Below are positions 22,892 through 31,619 of a stretch of DNA of 34,628 nucleotides, piece by piece (the first letter of the stretch is position 1; each line of letters begins with the position of its first letter). The notes beneath the pieces were generated by a model. It was not told the DNA's origin. It saw only the letters and a program-made list of their open reading frames with translations, and did no database searches. Source of the stretch: Chloroflexota bacterium (GTDB taxonomy: Bacteria; Chloroflexota; Anaerolineae; Anaerolineales; UBA11858); the NCBI GenBank assembly GCA_030666985.1, contig DAOUWT010000004.1, forward strand, positions 1-34,628, read 5' to 3'. The translations under genes and the position numbers were made by a program.

Positions 22892-25800
22892 ATTCTCAAG
22901 ACTTGAAGAACTTTTTATAGACCTCGGAGAAGCGCCCCGCCCGCTTTCTCGAAAAGAGTCCCCCAAAACCTTGGGTTGGACCTGGGAATGTGATAGCAAG
23001 GGGTCGTACGCCACTTGCAGTTCTTCAGTAGAGGACGCCTTGGGCTACACTCCAAATGATTTCATAGGGCAAGCGTTCACTGAATTTGCGGTGGATGAGG
23101 GATCACAATCTGAGCTAGCCACTACCTTCATCAAAACCTTAGAGGCTCAACACTGTCCCGTTGAGGTTTCGATCAACTATCAAAGTGCCACAGGGAAAAA
23201 GATCCCGGTCATTGTTCACATCCTCAGCTCTCCCCAACCTGGGGAAGAGGAAGGGAGGTGGCAAGGCTTTAGCGAAGTCCCCCCCCCCATGCCCCCCTTG
23301 CCCCCCCCGACCCCCTCTATCCCCCCTTCACCCCTGCCGGCCTTGGTATATAAGCCGGGTGCTGTCCCCATCACACAAATTGGTTATAGAAGTCTCCAAA
23401 CGAGAAGCGTCATAGCCGGACATTCCGCTTTGGCAGTTCCAGTAGAAATGCAAGGAAACCAAGTTGGTTTATTGGAATTCACTGATGAGAATAGGCCGCA
23501 GTGGAGCAAAGAGGAACAGCAATTAGTCAAAGAAGTAGCCCTCCAACTCTCTCTCGCTTTAGAAAACGCCAGCCTTTTCGAGGAAACCCAACAACGCTCC
23601 CAAGAGCTAACTCTCATTAACCGCATTGTCTCTGAAGTGGCGGCCTCACTTGACCTCACCAAGAGCTTGGAAGTCGTGGCCGAAGAGGTAGGCAAGGCTC
23701 TGAACGTGCAAACGGGCATTGCTCTAACCAACGCAAGTGGAAGTGCTTCAACAATCGTTGCAGATTACTCGCCCAACCCGGACCGCCCCTCCCCCAAGGG
23801 TCTTGAAATCCCCATTATAGGAAATCCTTCTAGTGAACGTGTTATGGAGACCAAGAGGCCGGTCATAATCGAGAAAGCTCAAGAAGACCCCCTCACCGCC
23901 CCCATTCAAGAAATGCTGCGGCAGCACAATGTTCACGGTTTAGGGATTTTCCCCCTCATTGCCCAAGACGAAGTAATTGGAACCGTTGGCCTGGATATAC
24001 TCGAAGAAAGACGCTCTTTCACAGAGGACGAGATCCGCTTAGTTGAGACGATCATCACCCAAGCGGCAACAGCAATCCAAAACGCTCAACTCTTCGATGA
24101 AGTGCAAAGGCGCAGCGTCCAACTCCAGGCCGCGGCCGAAGTCTCTCGAGCTGCCAGCAGTACCCTGGAGACTAATCTCCTCCTCCAGCAAACTGTGGGG
24201 TTGATCCGTGACCGCTTTGACTTATATTACGTTGGCATTTTCCTAATAGATGAAAAAGGGATATGGTCAGACGAAGCCGGGCACTGGGCCGTCCTGCGGG
24301 CTGGAACGGGGGAAGCGGGACGCCTTCAAGTAGAACGAAGACACAAACTTGAAATTGGCGGCCGTTCGATGATTGGAGAATGTATTACCACTGGAGAGGC
24401 AAATATCTCTCAACTAGCCCCAGAGGAAGCACGCCGCTTTGCTAATCCTCTTCTGCCAGATACTAAATCGGAAATGGCTCTTCCTCTGATCAGCCGTGGG
24501 AAAGTGATTGGGGCCATGAGTATTCAAGATGTAGAAACAAACGCTTTCTCCAAAGAAGATATTTCTGTCTTCCAAACCATGGCCGACCAGGTGGCCAACG
24601 CGCTGCAAAACACTACTCTCGTCTTTCAAACCCAGCAAAACGCAAAAGAATTGGAGGTTCTCAACGAAATGGGCCAGGTGTTGAGCAGCCAACTAGACAC
24701 CGACAAGATTATCAGCACCATTTATCAATACGTCTCACGGCTTATGGACACAAGCTACTTTTTTGTGGCGTTGTACGAAGACCAAAAAGAAATGTTGTCT
24801 TTCCCCTTGGTCGTTGAAAACAATCAGCAAAGCCAAATTCCACCCATGAAAAAAAGCAGGGGATTGACACAACACGTCATTGACTCAAAAGAACCCCTGC
24901 TCATAACCGAAAATGTAGAAGGGGTGATCGCAGACCTCGGCCTAGAGCGCATAATCGTAGGGGAACCCGCCAAATCCTGGCTGGGCGTGCCCATGATAAT
25001 TGGTGATGAAGTGCTCGGAGTGATCTCGACTCAAAACGCAACTAAGCCCAAGATGTTCGATGAGCATCACCGCGAGTTGCTCCTGGCAGTCGCCCGGCAA
25101 TCTGCTATCGCCCTCCAAAATGCGCACCTCTTCGAACAGACACAGCGCCAACTGGCAAACATTTCTACCATTCAGGAAACCACCGCCGGCCTGAGCGCAG
25201 CCCTGACCTTTGACGGGGTTGTCAATACGCTGCTGGCACATATCTCTGCGGCAATTAAGGTAGATGTATCTAGCTTGTACATAATCGAAGGAGACCATCT
25301 TATACGAGTAGGAGTATACCCGGCGAGCGAAGGCTCCCCAGTCACTGGCGAAAAGCTCCCCTTATCTAAGTATCCTCTAACTAAATCCGTCATTGAAAAT
25401 AGAGAAGCCCTAGCACTCTCTGCAGATGATCCACGACTGCAAGAACACGCTCACGAAGCTTTCGAAGCCGCTGGAATCGCTTTCAACGCCACAATTCCCA
25501 TCACCGGTCCCGAGGGTATACTAGGATTGATCTCTCTCAGCCGCAACCACCCAACCGATAGGTTCACCGAGGAAGAAATCAGCCTGCTCAGCACGCTGGC
25601 AAACCAGGCTGCCGTAGCTCTTGACAACGCCCGTTTGTATGAAGAACAACGGGAGACCTCCGAGGAACTCCGTGAGTTAGATAAACTTAAATCACAATTC
25701 CTGGCCAATATGTCGCACGAGCTGCGCACCCCGCTCAATTCCATCATCGGCTTCTCGCGCGTGATCATGAAAGGCATCGATGGACCTGTCACCGATCTCC

Positions 25801-26756
25801 AAACACAAGACCTCAGCGCCATCCACGAATCAGGCCAACACCTCCTGACTATGATCAACGATATTCTTGACATCTCTAAAATCGAATCTGGGAAGATGGC
25901 CCTTTCTCTCGAAGTTCTAAACATACCAGACATCATAGATAGTATTCTCACCACTGTGGCTGGCTTAATAAAAGACAAACCAATCGAGTTGCGAAAAGAG
26001 ATCGAGCCAAACCTTCCTGAAGCCCGTGCTGACCCTGTTCGCATCAGACAGGTACTGCTCAATTTCTTTTCCAATGCTGCCAAGTTCACCGAAGAAGGCA
26101 CTATCACTGTCACAGCAGAGACAACTGATATAAAAGAAGAAATTCGCATCAGCGTCACCGATAGTGGGCCAGGGATTTCAAAAGAGGATCAGAAAAAATT
26201 ATTCAAACCTTTCTCGCAAATAGATGGTACCACCACTCGTGAAGAAGGCGGAACCGGGCTGGGGCTTTCCATCTCCCGCCAACTCATCGCCATGCAAGGC
26301 GGGACAATTGGCGTAGAAAGCGACTCCGGTGAAGGAAGCACTTTCTTCTTCACCATCCCTGTAGCACTCCCAACGAAAATCCCCCAAAAAACCGAGGTCA
26401 AAACGATCTTGGCAATTGAGAACGATGAAAACCTGATCGATCTCTATAAGCGTTATCTTACCCATAGCGAATATCACGTCATCCCTCTCACCGAATCTGA
26501 CCTTGCAATGCAATATGCTAGAACTCTAGAACCAGCTTTCATCATACTGGATGTTCTCTTCTCTCACGAAGAGGGATGGGAAATCCTAGAAGCCCTCAAA
26601 GACGATCCTCAACTAAGCTCCATCCCCGTTATCATCTGCAGCATCCTGGACGAGAAAGAAAAAGGTCTAGCTTTAGGGGCGGATGCCTATTTGACCAAGC
26701 CAATCCTAGAAAACGATCTAATAGCAAGCATCGAGGAACTTAAAGGGAGGGAGTAG
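22875..26756 (+). CDS. PAS-GAF4 hybrid histidine kinase with C-terminal receiver
   Basis: Soluble hybrid kinase of 1293 residues and the only kinase in the large cluster. In order: PAS-like (30-135), Pro-rich linker (135-157), half-GAF (160-235, AVPVEMQGNQVGLLEF), four GAF domains (245-405, 415-582, 590-752, 760-922), HisKA with MSHELRTPLNSI and acceptor His948, and HATPase (about 1040-1160) with LLNFFSNAAKF, DSGPGIS and GGTGLGLSIS. The receiver (about 1175-1290) has acceptor Asp1226 in FIILDVLF and Lys in YLTKP; its acidic pair reads END, not DD. The half-GAF here precedes the full GAFs, the reverse of the order in the output-less sensors. The ATG lies inside the parA 3' end (17-base overlap), implying coupled translation. 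A phosphotransfer protein is not visible nearby. Confidence 0.94.
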   Translation: MPTQDKFSRLEELFIDLGEAPRPLSRKESPKTLGWTWECDSKGSYATCSSSVEDALGYTPNDFIGQAFTEFAVDEGSQSELATTFIKTLEAQHCPVEVSINYQSATGKKIPVIVHILSSPQPGEEEGRWQGFSEVPPPMPPLPPPTPSIPPSPLPALVYKPGAVPITQIGYRSLQTRSVIAGHSALAVPVEMQGNQVGLLEFTDENRPQWSKEEQQLVKEVALQLSLALENASLFEETQQRSQELTLINRIVSEVAASLDLTKSLEVVAEEVGKALNVQTGIALTNASGSASTIVADYSPNPDRPSPKGLEIPIIGNPSSERVMETKRPVIIEKAQEDPLTAPIQEMLRQHNVHGLGIFPLIAQDEVIGTVGLDILEERRSFTEDEIRLVETIITQAATAIQNAQLFDEVQRRSVQLQAAAEVSRAASSTLETNLLLQQTVGLIRDRFDLYYVGIFLIDEKGIWSDEAGHWAVLRAGTGEAGRLQVERRHKLEIGGRSMIGECITTGEANISQLAPEEARRFANPLLPDTKSEMALPLISRGKVIGAMSIQDVETNAFSKEDISVFQTMADQVANALQNTTLVFQTQQNAKELEVLNEMGQVLSSQLDTDKIISTIYQYVSRLMDTSYFFVALYEDQKEMLSFPLVVENNQQSQIPPMKKSRGLTQHVIDSKEPLLITENVEGVIADLGLERIIVGEPAKSWLGVPMIIGDEVLGVISTQNATKPKMFDEHHRELLLAVARQSAIALQNAHLFEQTQRQLANISTIQETTAGLSAALTFDGVVNTLLAHISAAIKVDVSSLYIIEGDHLIRVGVYPASEGSPVTGEKLPLSKYPLTKSVIENREALALSADDPRLQEHAHEAFEAAGIAFNATIPITGPEGILGLISLSRNHPTDRFTEEEISLLSTLANQAAVALDNARLYEEQRETSEELRELDKLKSQFLANMSHELRTPLNSIIGFSRVIMKGIDGPVTDLQTQDLSAIHESGQHLLTMINDILDISKIESGKMALSLEVLNIPDIIDSILTTVAGLIKDKPIELRKEIEPNLPEARADPVRIRQVLLNFFSNAAKFTEEGTITVTAETTDIKEEIRISVTDSGPGISKEDQKKLFKPFSQIDGTTTREEGGTGLGLSISRQLIAMQGGTIGVESDSGEGSTFFFTIPVALPTKIPQKTEVKTILAIENDENLIDLYKRYLTHSEYHVIPLTESDLAMQYARTLEPAFIILDVLFSHEEGWEILEALKDDPQLSSIPVIICSILDEKEKGLALGADAYLTKPILENDLIASIEELKGRE
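23279..23340 (+). repeat. C-rich low-complexity tract encoding a Pro linker
   Basis: Almost pure pyrimidine runs (CCCCCCCC, CCCCCTTGCCCCCCCC) encode PPPMPPLPPPTPSIPPSP. Strong strand asymmetry and homopolymers make it slippage-prone. It separates the PAS domain from the half-GAF module. Confidence 0.8.
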
Positions 26757-26787
26757 ACAGGTGTGCAAGTGGCACAGATGGCAAGCC

Positions 26788-27019
26788 TAATCATTCAGCC
26801 CCCGTGGATTTTTGGGGGAGGGGCCCACGCGGGGGCGTGAGACGCTGATGTACATTGCGCATCGGCGGACAGGGCGCCACCGCGGGGGAGATGAGCAAGC
26901 CCCAGGCGCGGCGCATAAGCGGGGAAAAACCCTGGGGCATGGTGTCACGCCGGGGCGAGGCCGTACTCCACCCCAACCGTTTGCGCTCCCACCAATCTCC
27001 AACGGTGAGTGAATAGTTA
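26788..27019 (+). repeat. Interspersed G-rich repeat, copy 4 (with internal insertion)
   Basis: Ends TAATCATTCA and TGAATAGTTA form the terminal inverted motif. CCCGTGGATTTTTGGGGGAGGG, CCACGCGGGGGCGTGAG, CGGGGAAAAACCCTGGGG, GGCGAGG and CCGTTTGCGCTCCCACCAA align with the other copies. About 50 extra bases near 26842-26890, including a second CCACCGCGGGGGAGATGAG block, interrupt the middle. It fills nearly the whole gap between the hybrid kinase and the cyclase gene, and no gene is present there. Confidence 0.8.
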
Positions 27020-27060
27020 CCCCTTGTCGTCTCCTCACGCACCACGCAAAGGCTTAAAAT

Positions 27061-29085
27061 ATGCCCAATGTAAAAAACAAGCAATACCCAGAAGAACGCA
27101 GATTGGTCACAGTCCTCTTTGCCGATGTGCGGGGCTTCACCCCTCTGGCCGACCAACTGGATTTCGAGGTGGTGAGCGACCTCATGCGCAATGTGTGGCT
27201 TAAATTAGACCGCGTCATCGAGAAGCATGGAGGCTTTATCGACAAGCACATGGGAGATGCCTTCATGGTCGTTTGGGGAGCGCCCCAGGCCCGCGAGGAC
27301 GATGCCGAAAGGGCCGTTGCTGCTGGCTTGGCCATCCTCGAGGCCTTGGAGGCGTATAAAAAAGAGGCTGCCATCCCAGAAGCCCAACAACTAGAGCTTG
27401 GAGTGGGGATTCACTCCGGTTTGGCTCTGGCGGGGTACGTGGGACTGAGGGGAGAGTACACCGTTTTAGGAGATACCGTCAATGTTGCCAAACGCCTCGA
27501 AGAAGCAGCCCAACCAGGCACACTTGTCATCGGCGAATCCACATATCAATTTGTCCGAGGAGCCTTCCGGATGAGTGCTCTTGACCCCTTGAAATTGCGG
27601 GGCAAAGAGGAGCGAGTGCAGGCCTACCAAGTTATTGAAACTTTGCAGCAACCCACTAAACTGCGCTACCGGAGCATGGGAGGACTGGAGACCAACCTCG
27701 TAAGCCGGGAAGAAGAACTCAGGCACTTAGAGGAACTGTACCACAAAGCGCAGAATGGAGAACGCCCTATCCTGGCACTCCTCGTCGGAGAGTTGGGGCT
27801 TGGGAAGTCGCGCCTGATGATGGAATTTGCCAGCCGTTTAGAAACCGAAGAACCCCATTTGACCCTGATTTCCAGCCGGGCCTTCCAGCAGGTTTCTAAG
27901 GTGCCCTTTTATCTCTGGCGGATATTGTGGGCGAACCTTTTCAATGTGCAGGAAAACGATTCCCCAGAAGTTGCACGGCAGAAATTTATCGAGGGCGTTG
28001 GCTCCTTATGGGGGCAGTATTTGGGGACAATCTCTATAGTAGAGACCGCTCATTTCATCGGTGATCTTGTGGGGATCAACTGGCCAGGTAGCCGTTATTT
28101 AGTCCCTTTGCAGGATCATCCCGGCCAAAAATTGCAGCGAGCCTTTGCTCTCCATAGTAGTTTTCTATTTCGCGCCCGGAGCAGCGGCCCCCTGGTTTTG
28201 GCACTGGATGATTTACAGTGGGCCGATCAGGGAAGTATTAATTTGTTGTCCTATTTGATGCTGTCTGAAAACGGCAGGCTGCCCATATTCATCTTATGTG
28301 GGTGCCGTCCTCAAGCTCTTCAACAGTATCCCCAACTTCGAGAGGTAGCAGAGATCATCACTCTGAAACCGCTCCCAATAGACCCTGGGATAGTTCGCGA
28401 AGCGTATCCGGCCTTGGCATCCGTTCCTTCCGAAGTCCTCTCTCAGCTTGTGCAGCGTGCAGAAGGCAACCCCTTTTACTTGGAAGAGCTGGTGAAAAAC
28501 TTGCTTCGCTCCGGGCATGAGGATTTCTCTGAGCTAGACCCATCAGGAAATCTCCCTCGCTCACTGCATTTGTTGCTCCAAGCCCGTTTGGATTCCCTTT
28601 CCCCCGAAGCGCGTGGAGTGGCCCTGTTGGCTGCCGTTGTGGGGCGTGTATTTTGGACCGGAGCCGTGATGGCCGCCATGCGGGAAGCCTCAGGGACGAC
28701 AACCATCCTGGATGTTTCTACATTGAAGATGGTAGAAAGAGCCCAAAATGCTTTTGATGAACTTGTAGAGGCGGAATTGGCTTTTCCCCGGGCCGGAAGT
28801 ACTTTTACTGATGACCAAGAGTTTATCTTCAAGCATCCCTTGTTCCGTGATGTCGCCTACAGCCTGCTGCCTCATAAGTACCGTGGAAATTGTCACCATG
28901 CCGTAGCTCGATGGCTGGCAGAGCGCGTTGGCCCAGAACTGAGCGTCATGGTGGCCGAACACTACGAAAAAGCTGGCGATCTCGACGAGGCCCGCCAATA
29001 CTACCTCCAAGCCGCCGACCACGCCCGCAGCCAGGGAAACCTAGACGACGCCCATTCTCTAGAACAGCACCTGAAAGCCCTTTAG
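27061..29085 (+). CDS. Class III nucleotide cyclase fused to AAA ATPase
   Basis: A protein of 674 residues. The cyclase domain (12-195) has metal-binding Asp22 (FADVRGFT) and Asp66 (KHMGDAF), with Lys62 in the adenine-selecting position. The loop YTVLGDTVNVAKRLEE gives Asp138, Asn141 and Arg145, so it looks active and ATP-specific. An AAA_16/STAND-like ATPase follows, with Walker A GELGLGKSR (Lys249) and Walker B LVLALDDLQWAD near 378-389. A short helical end (RWLAERVGP to LEQHLKAL) resembles one or two TPR units. Family members often carry long C-terminal TPR arrays, so this one is short. No strong ribosome site is seen. It lies behind a repeat copy and probably has its own transcript. It likely makes cAMP in response to an unknown, ATPase-gated signal. 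Confidence 0.9.
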   Translation: MPNVKNKQYPEERRLVTVLFADVRGFTPLADQLDFEVVSDLMRNVWLKLDRVIEKHGGFIDKHMGDAFMVVWGAPQAREDDAERAVAAGLAILEALEAYKKEAAIPEAQQLELGVGIHSGLALAGYVGLRGEYTVLGDTVNVAKRLEEAAQPGTLVIGESTYQFVRGAFRMSALDPLKLRGKEERVQAYQVIETLQQPTKLRYRSMGGLETNLVSREEELRHLEELYHKAQNGERPILALLVGELGLGKSRLMMEFASRLETEEPHLTLISSRAFQQVSKVPFYLWRILWANLFNVQENDSPEVARQKFIEGVGSLWGQYLGTISIVETAHFIGDLVGINWPGSRYLVPLQDHPGQKLQRAFALHSSFLFRARSSGPLVLALDDLQWADQGSINLLSYLMLSENGRLPIFILCGCRPQALQQYPQLREVAEIITLKPLPIDPGIVREAYPALASVPSEVLSQLVQRAEGNPFYLEELVKNLLRSGHEDFSELDPSGNLPRSLHLLLQARLDSLSPEARGVALLAAVVGRVFWTGAVMAAMREASGTTTILDVSTLKMVERAQNAFDELVEAELAFPRAGSTFTDDQEFIFKHPLFRDVAYSLLPHKYRGNCHHAVARWLAERVGPELSVMVAEHYEKAGDLDEARQYYLQAADHARSQGNLDDAHSLEQHLKAL

Positions 29086-29088
29086 ATT

Positions 29089-29179
29089 TCAGTGAACAGT
29101 GTTCAGTTTTCAGTATTCAGTAACCGACACGAGTTCCTATTCGACTACCCGACTACTGACTACCCGACTATCAGACTAC
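29089..29179. repeat. Two adjoining heptamer-type arrays
   Basis: TTCAGTGAACAGTGTTCAGTTTTCAGTATTCAG gives about four TTCAGTA-like units; after a short spacer follow GACTACCC, GACTACT, GACTACCC, GACTATCA and GACTACAT units (7-8 bases). The last unit runs into the moeA start codon. Confidence 0.75.
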
Positions 29180-31135
29180 ATGACTATCTACCTCCACGAC
29201 ATCCCCCTCCCCAATGCTATAGCACGCCTAAACGAAGCCCTCGCCGATAGTGAAGGTTTGCAACCGAACGCCGAAACCATCCCCCTGGACATCCACGCCC
29301 TGGGACGGGTTTTAGCCTCCCCCGTGTGGGCAAAAATCTCCTCCCCCCACTACCACGCCTCCGCCATGGATGGATTTGCCGTCCGCGCCAAAGACACCAA
29401 CGGCGCCTTGCAGACCCGCCCCATCACCCTGGATTATGGCACACGGGCCGAATACGTGGACACGGGCGATCCCCTCCCCGCCTGGGCAAACGCCGTCATC
29501 CCCATTGAGAACGTTGAAGCGCTGGGGGGGGATGACGCCCCTGCGGGGGATCCCCGTCACCCGGCCCAAATTCGCGTCCGGGCAGCGACCCCGCCCTGGG
29601 GCCACGTTCGTCCCATGGGAGAGGACATGGTCGCCACGCAGCTTGTCCTCCCCGCCGGGCACACCCTCCGCCCCGTGGATTTGGGAGCCGTTGCGGGTTG
29701 CGGCCACGCCTCCGTGACGGTCACACGCCCCCCCCGCGTGGCCATTCTCCCCACCGGCACAGAGCTGGTTCCCGTCGGCCATCCCGTCCAAAAAGGCGAC
29801 ATCATCGAATACAACTCCCTCGTCTTGGCGGCGCAGATACGGGAGTGGGGCGGGGTTCCTACGCGCTACCCCATCATCCCCGATGATTTCGAAGCCATCC
29901 GCGACCGGGTGCGGGAAGCCGCGGAGGAGCATGACCTGGTTTTGGTAAACGCTGGTTCATCGGCAGGTTCAGAGGATTACACTGCCAGTGTGGTGGAGGA
30001 GTTGGGCGACCTTTTGGTACACGGAGTCGCTGTCCGCCCCGGCCATCCCGTCATTTTGGGGATTATTCACGCACGGGATAAGCGCGTGCCCATCATTGGC
30101 GTGCCCGGCTACCCCGTTTCGGCGGCCCTTACGGGGGAGATTTTCGTGGAGCCGCTCCTGGCCCAGTGGCTGGGACGCTCCCCCCGCCAGCCGGTGGAGA
30201 TGGAAGCCACCCTGACGCGGAAAATCACCTCGCCTGCGGGGGACGATGACTACATGCGCGTCGCCGTGGGGCAGGTTGGGGAGCGGATTTTGGCAGCCCC
30301 CCTCTCGCGCGGGTCGGGCGTGATAACCTCCCTGGTGCGGGCCGATGGCATTGTGATCGTTCCCCGTGGCTCGCAAGGCTACCCCGCCGGGGAGCGCGTG
30401 AAGGTGCGGCTATACCGTCCCCCCAGCGACATCCAAAAGACCATTTTTGCCATCGGTTCCCACGACCTCACTTTGGATGTTTTAGCCCAATTCCTCACCG
30501 GACACGACCGCCGCCTGGCCTCGGCTAATGTTGGCAGCCTGGGGGGATTAGTAGCCCTGCGGCGCGGAGAAGCCCACCTGGCCGGGGCGCACTTGCTAGA
30601 CCTCGAAAGCGGGCAATATAATTTACCGTACATTGCTCAATATTTGCCCGACCAGCCTGTGCGTGTGGTTGCCTTGGTGGGGCGCACCCAGGGATTATTC
30701 CTTCCCCAGGGGAATCCCAAAGGCATTGGGGGCTTGGTTGACCTACAGCGCGACGATATACTCTTCGTCAACCGCCAGCGGGGAGCGGGCACGCGCTTGC
30801 TATTGGATTATCATCTTGGGTTGGAGGATATTCAACCGGGAGATGTGGCCGGATACGAGCGCGAAGAATATACCCATTTGGCGGTAGCCGCAGCCGTAGC
30901 CTCCGGGCGGGCCGATTGCGGCCTGGGCATAGAAGCCGCTGCCCACGCCCTAGATTTGGATTTCATCCCCCTCTTCAGCGAGCGTTACGACCTCATTATC
31001 CCCAAAATCCACGCCGAAAGCGAGCTTTTGACCCCTCTCTTCGCTCTCCTAGAAGACCCCGTCTTCCGCCAAGCCGTAGCCCAGCGTCCCGGGTATGACG
31101 TGGAGGTGATGGGGGAAGTGATGAGTAAAACGTGA
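29180..31135 (+). CDS. moeA: Molybdopterin molybdenumtransferase (MoeA) fused to PBP-like domain
   Basis: A protein of 651 residues for molybdenum cofactor maturation: insertion of molybdate into adenylated molybdopterin. MoeA part (1-410): SAMDGFAVRAKDT near 61-73, DTGDPLPAWANAVIPIEN, then the nucleotide/MPT-binding fold with PTGTELVPVG, NAGSSAGSEDYT, GVAVRPGHPV and GVPGYPVSA, and a C-terminal beta-barrel. Residues about 415-645 form a periplasmic-binding-like domain (GSHDLTLDVLAQFL, NRQRGAGTRLLLD, GRADCGLGIEAAA) of the type that in other proteins senses molybdate or tungstate. This fusion is known in archaea and some bacteria. ATG 29180 was chosen over an upstream GTG at 29099 that lies inside the TTCAGT repeat. 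No Shine-Dalgarno is visible. Its base composition is clearly more GC-rich than the first genes of the window. Confidence 0.93.
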   Translation: MTIYLHDIPLPNAIARLNEALADSEGLQPNAETIPLDIHALGRVLASPVWAKISSPHYHASAMDGFAVRAKDTNGALQTRPITLDYGTRAEYVDTGDPLPAWANAVIPIENVEALGGDDAPAGDPRHPAQIRVRAATPPWGHVRPMGEDMVATQLVLPAGHTLRPVDLGAVAGCGHASVTVTRPPRVAILPTGTELVPVGHPVQKGDIIEYNSLVLAAQIREWGGVPTRYPIIPDDFEAIRDRVREAAEEHDLVLVNAGSSAGSEDYTASVVEELGDLLVHGVAVRPGHPVILGIIHARDKRVPIIGVPGYPVSAALTGEIFVEPLLAQWLGRSPRQPVEMEATLTRKITSPAGDDDYMRVAVGQVGERILAAPLSRGSGVITSLVRADGIVIVPRGSQGYPAGERVKVRLYRPPSDIQKTIFAIGSHDLTLDVLAQFLTGHDRRLASANVGSLGGLVALRRGEAHLAGAHLLDLESGQYNLPYIAQYLPDQPVRVVALVGRTQGLFLPQGNPKGIGGLVDLQRDDILFVNRQRGAGTRLLLDYHLGLEDIQPGDVAGYEREEYTHLAVAAAVASGRADCGLGIEAAAHALDLDFIPLFSERYDLIIPKIHAESELLTPLFALLEDPVFRQAVAQRPGYDVEVMGEVMSKT

Positions 31136-31217
31136 AACGTGAAGACGTGAAACGTGAAACGTGATTGCGTGAAACGTGAAACGTGAGCAAACTACCCGAC
31201 TAAGGACTATCAGACTA
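31128..31217. repeat. CGTGAAA heptamer array and GACTA units
   Basis: Beginning at the moeA stop, CGTGAAA units repeat about seven times with small breaks (GAAGACGTG, GATTGCGTG). ACTACCCGACTAAGGACTATC and similar units follow, up to the next ATG. The first array is the inverse of the one before parA. Confidence 0.85.
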
Positions 31218-31619
31218 ATGACTAATTCAAACAAAACCTGCTCGAATACCCGATACTTGTATATCGTCATTCCCTTCCTACTCTTTTTGGGATACATCTA
31301 TTGGTGGCTGACGCGCCCCACCGAAAAGCGGATGTCTTCTATAGAGATAGAAACTCCTACACCGACCGGAGCGCCTCTGCCAACCAAACCGGACGACCTC
31401 ACCAAAATAAAGGGCATAGGCCCTAAAATTTCAGAGGCATTCTATTCTCGGGGAATACGCCTCTACTCCCAAATAGCCCTCATGTCCGAAGCCGACTTGC
31501 GCGAATTCCTCTCCGATGCTGGAGTGCGTATTGCCAACACCAGCACCTGGCCCGAGCAAGCCCGCCTGGCAGCCCTGGCAAAATGGGAGCAGCTTGAGGA
31601 ACTTCAGGATTCGATTTGA
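31218..31619 (+). CDS. Membrane-anchored helix-hairpin-helix protein
   Basis: Small protein of 133 residues. One N-terminal membrane helix (about 13-33, YIVIPFLLFLGYIYWWL) is followed by a Pro/Thr-rich spacer. Then comes a helix-hairpin-helix domain with LTKIKGIGPKISEAFYSRGI and a second helical pair to about residue 120. LxxIxGIGPKxxxxLxxxGI is the signature of HhH domains like those in DNA-binding proteins and in many small bacterial proteins of unknown role. The membrane anchor makes a DNA-repair role unlikely; it may bind nucleic acid at the membrane or mediate protein contacts. A GTG at 31176 in frame lies within heptamer repeats, so ATG 31218 was preferred. It is probably co-transcribed with moeA, but no functional link is evident. 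Confidence 0.72.
   Translation: MTNSNKTCSNTRYLYIVIPFLLFLGYIYWWLTRPTEKRMSSIEIETPTPTGAPLPTKPDDLTKIKGIGPKISEAFYSRGIRLYSQIALMSEADLREFLSDAGVRIANTSTWPEQARLAALAKWEQLEELQDSI

Noticed and set aside
29099..29179. Upstream GTG start for moeA
   Set aside because: It lies in the TTCAGT/GACTA repeat region; MoeA similarity begins just after the ATG at 29180.
29312..30376. Long antisense frames within moeA
   Set aside because: They are Gly/Arg-rich shadows produced by high third-position GC in the true frame.
31176..31217. GTG start for the helix-hairpin-helix protein
   Set aside because: It lies in the CGTGAAA array; the ATG at 31218 directly precedes the polar lead and membrane helix.
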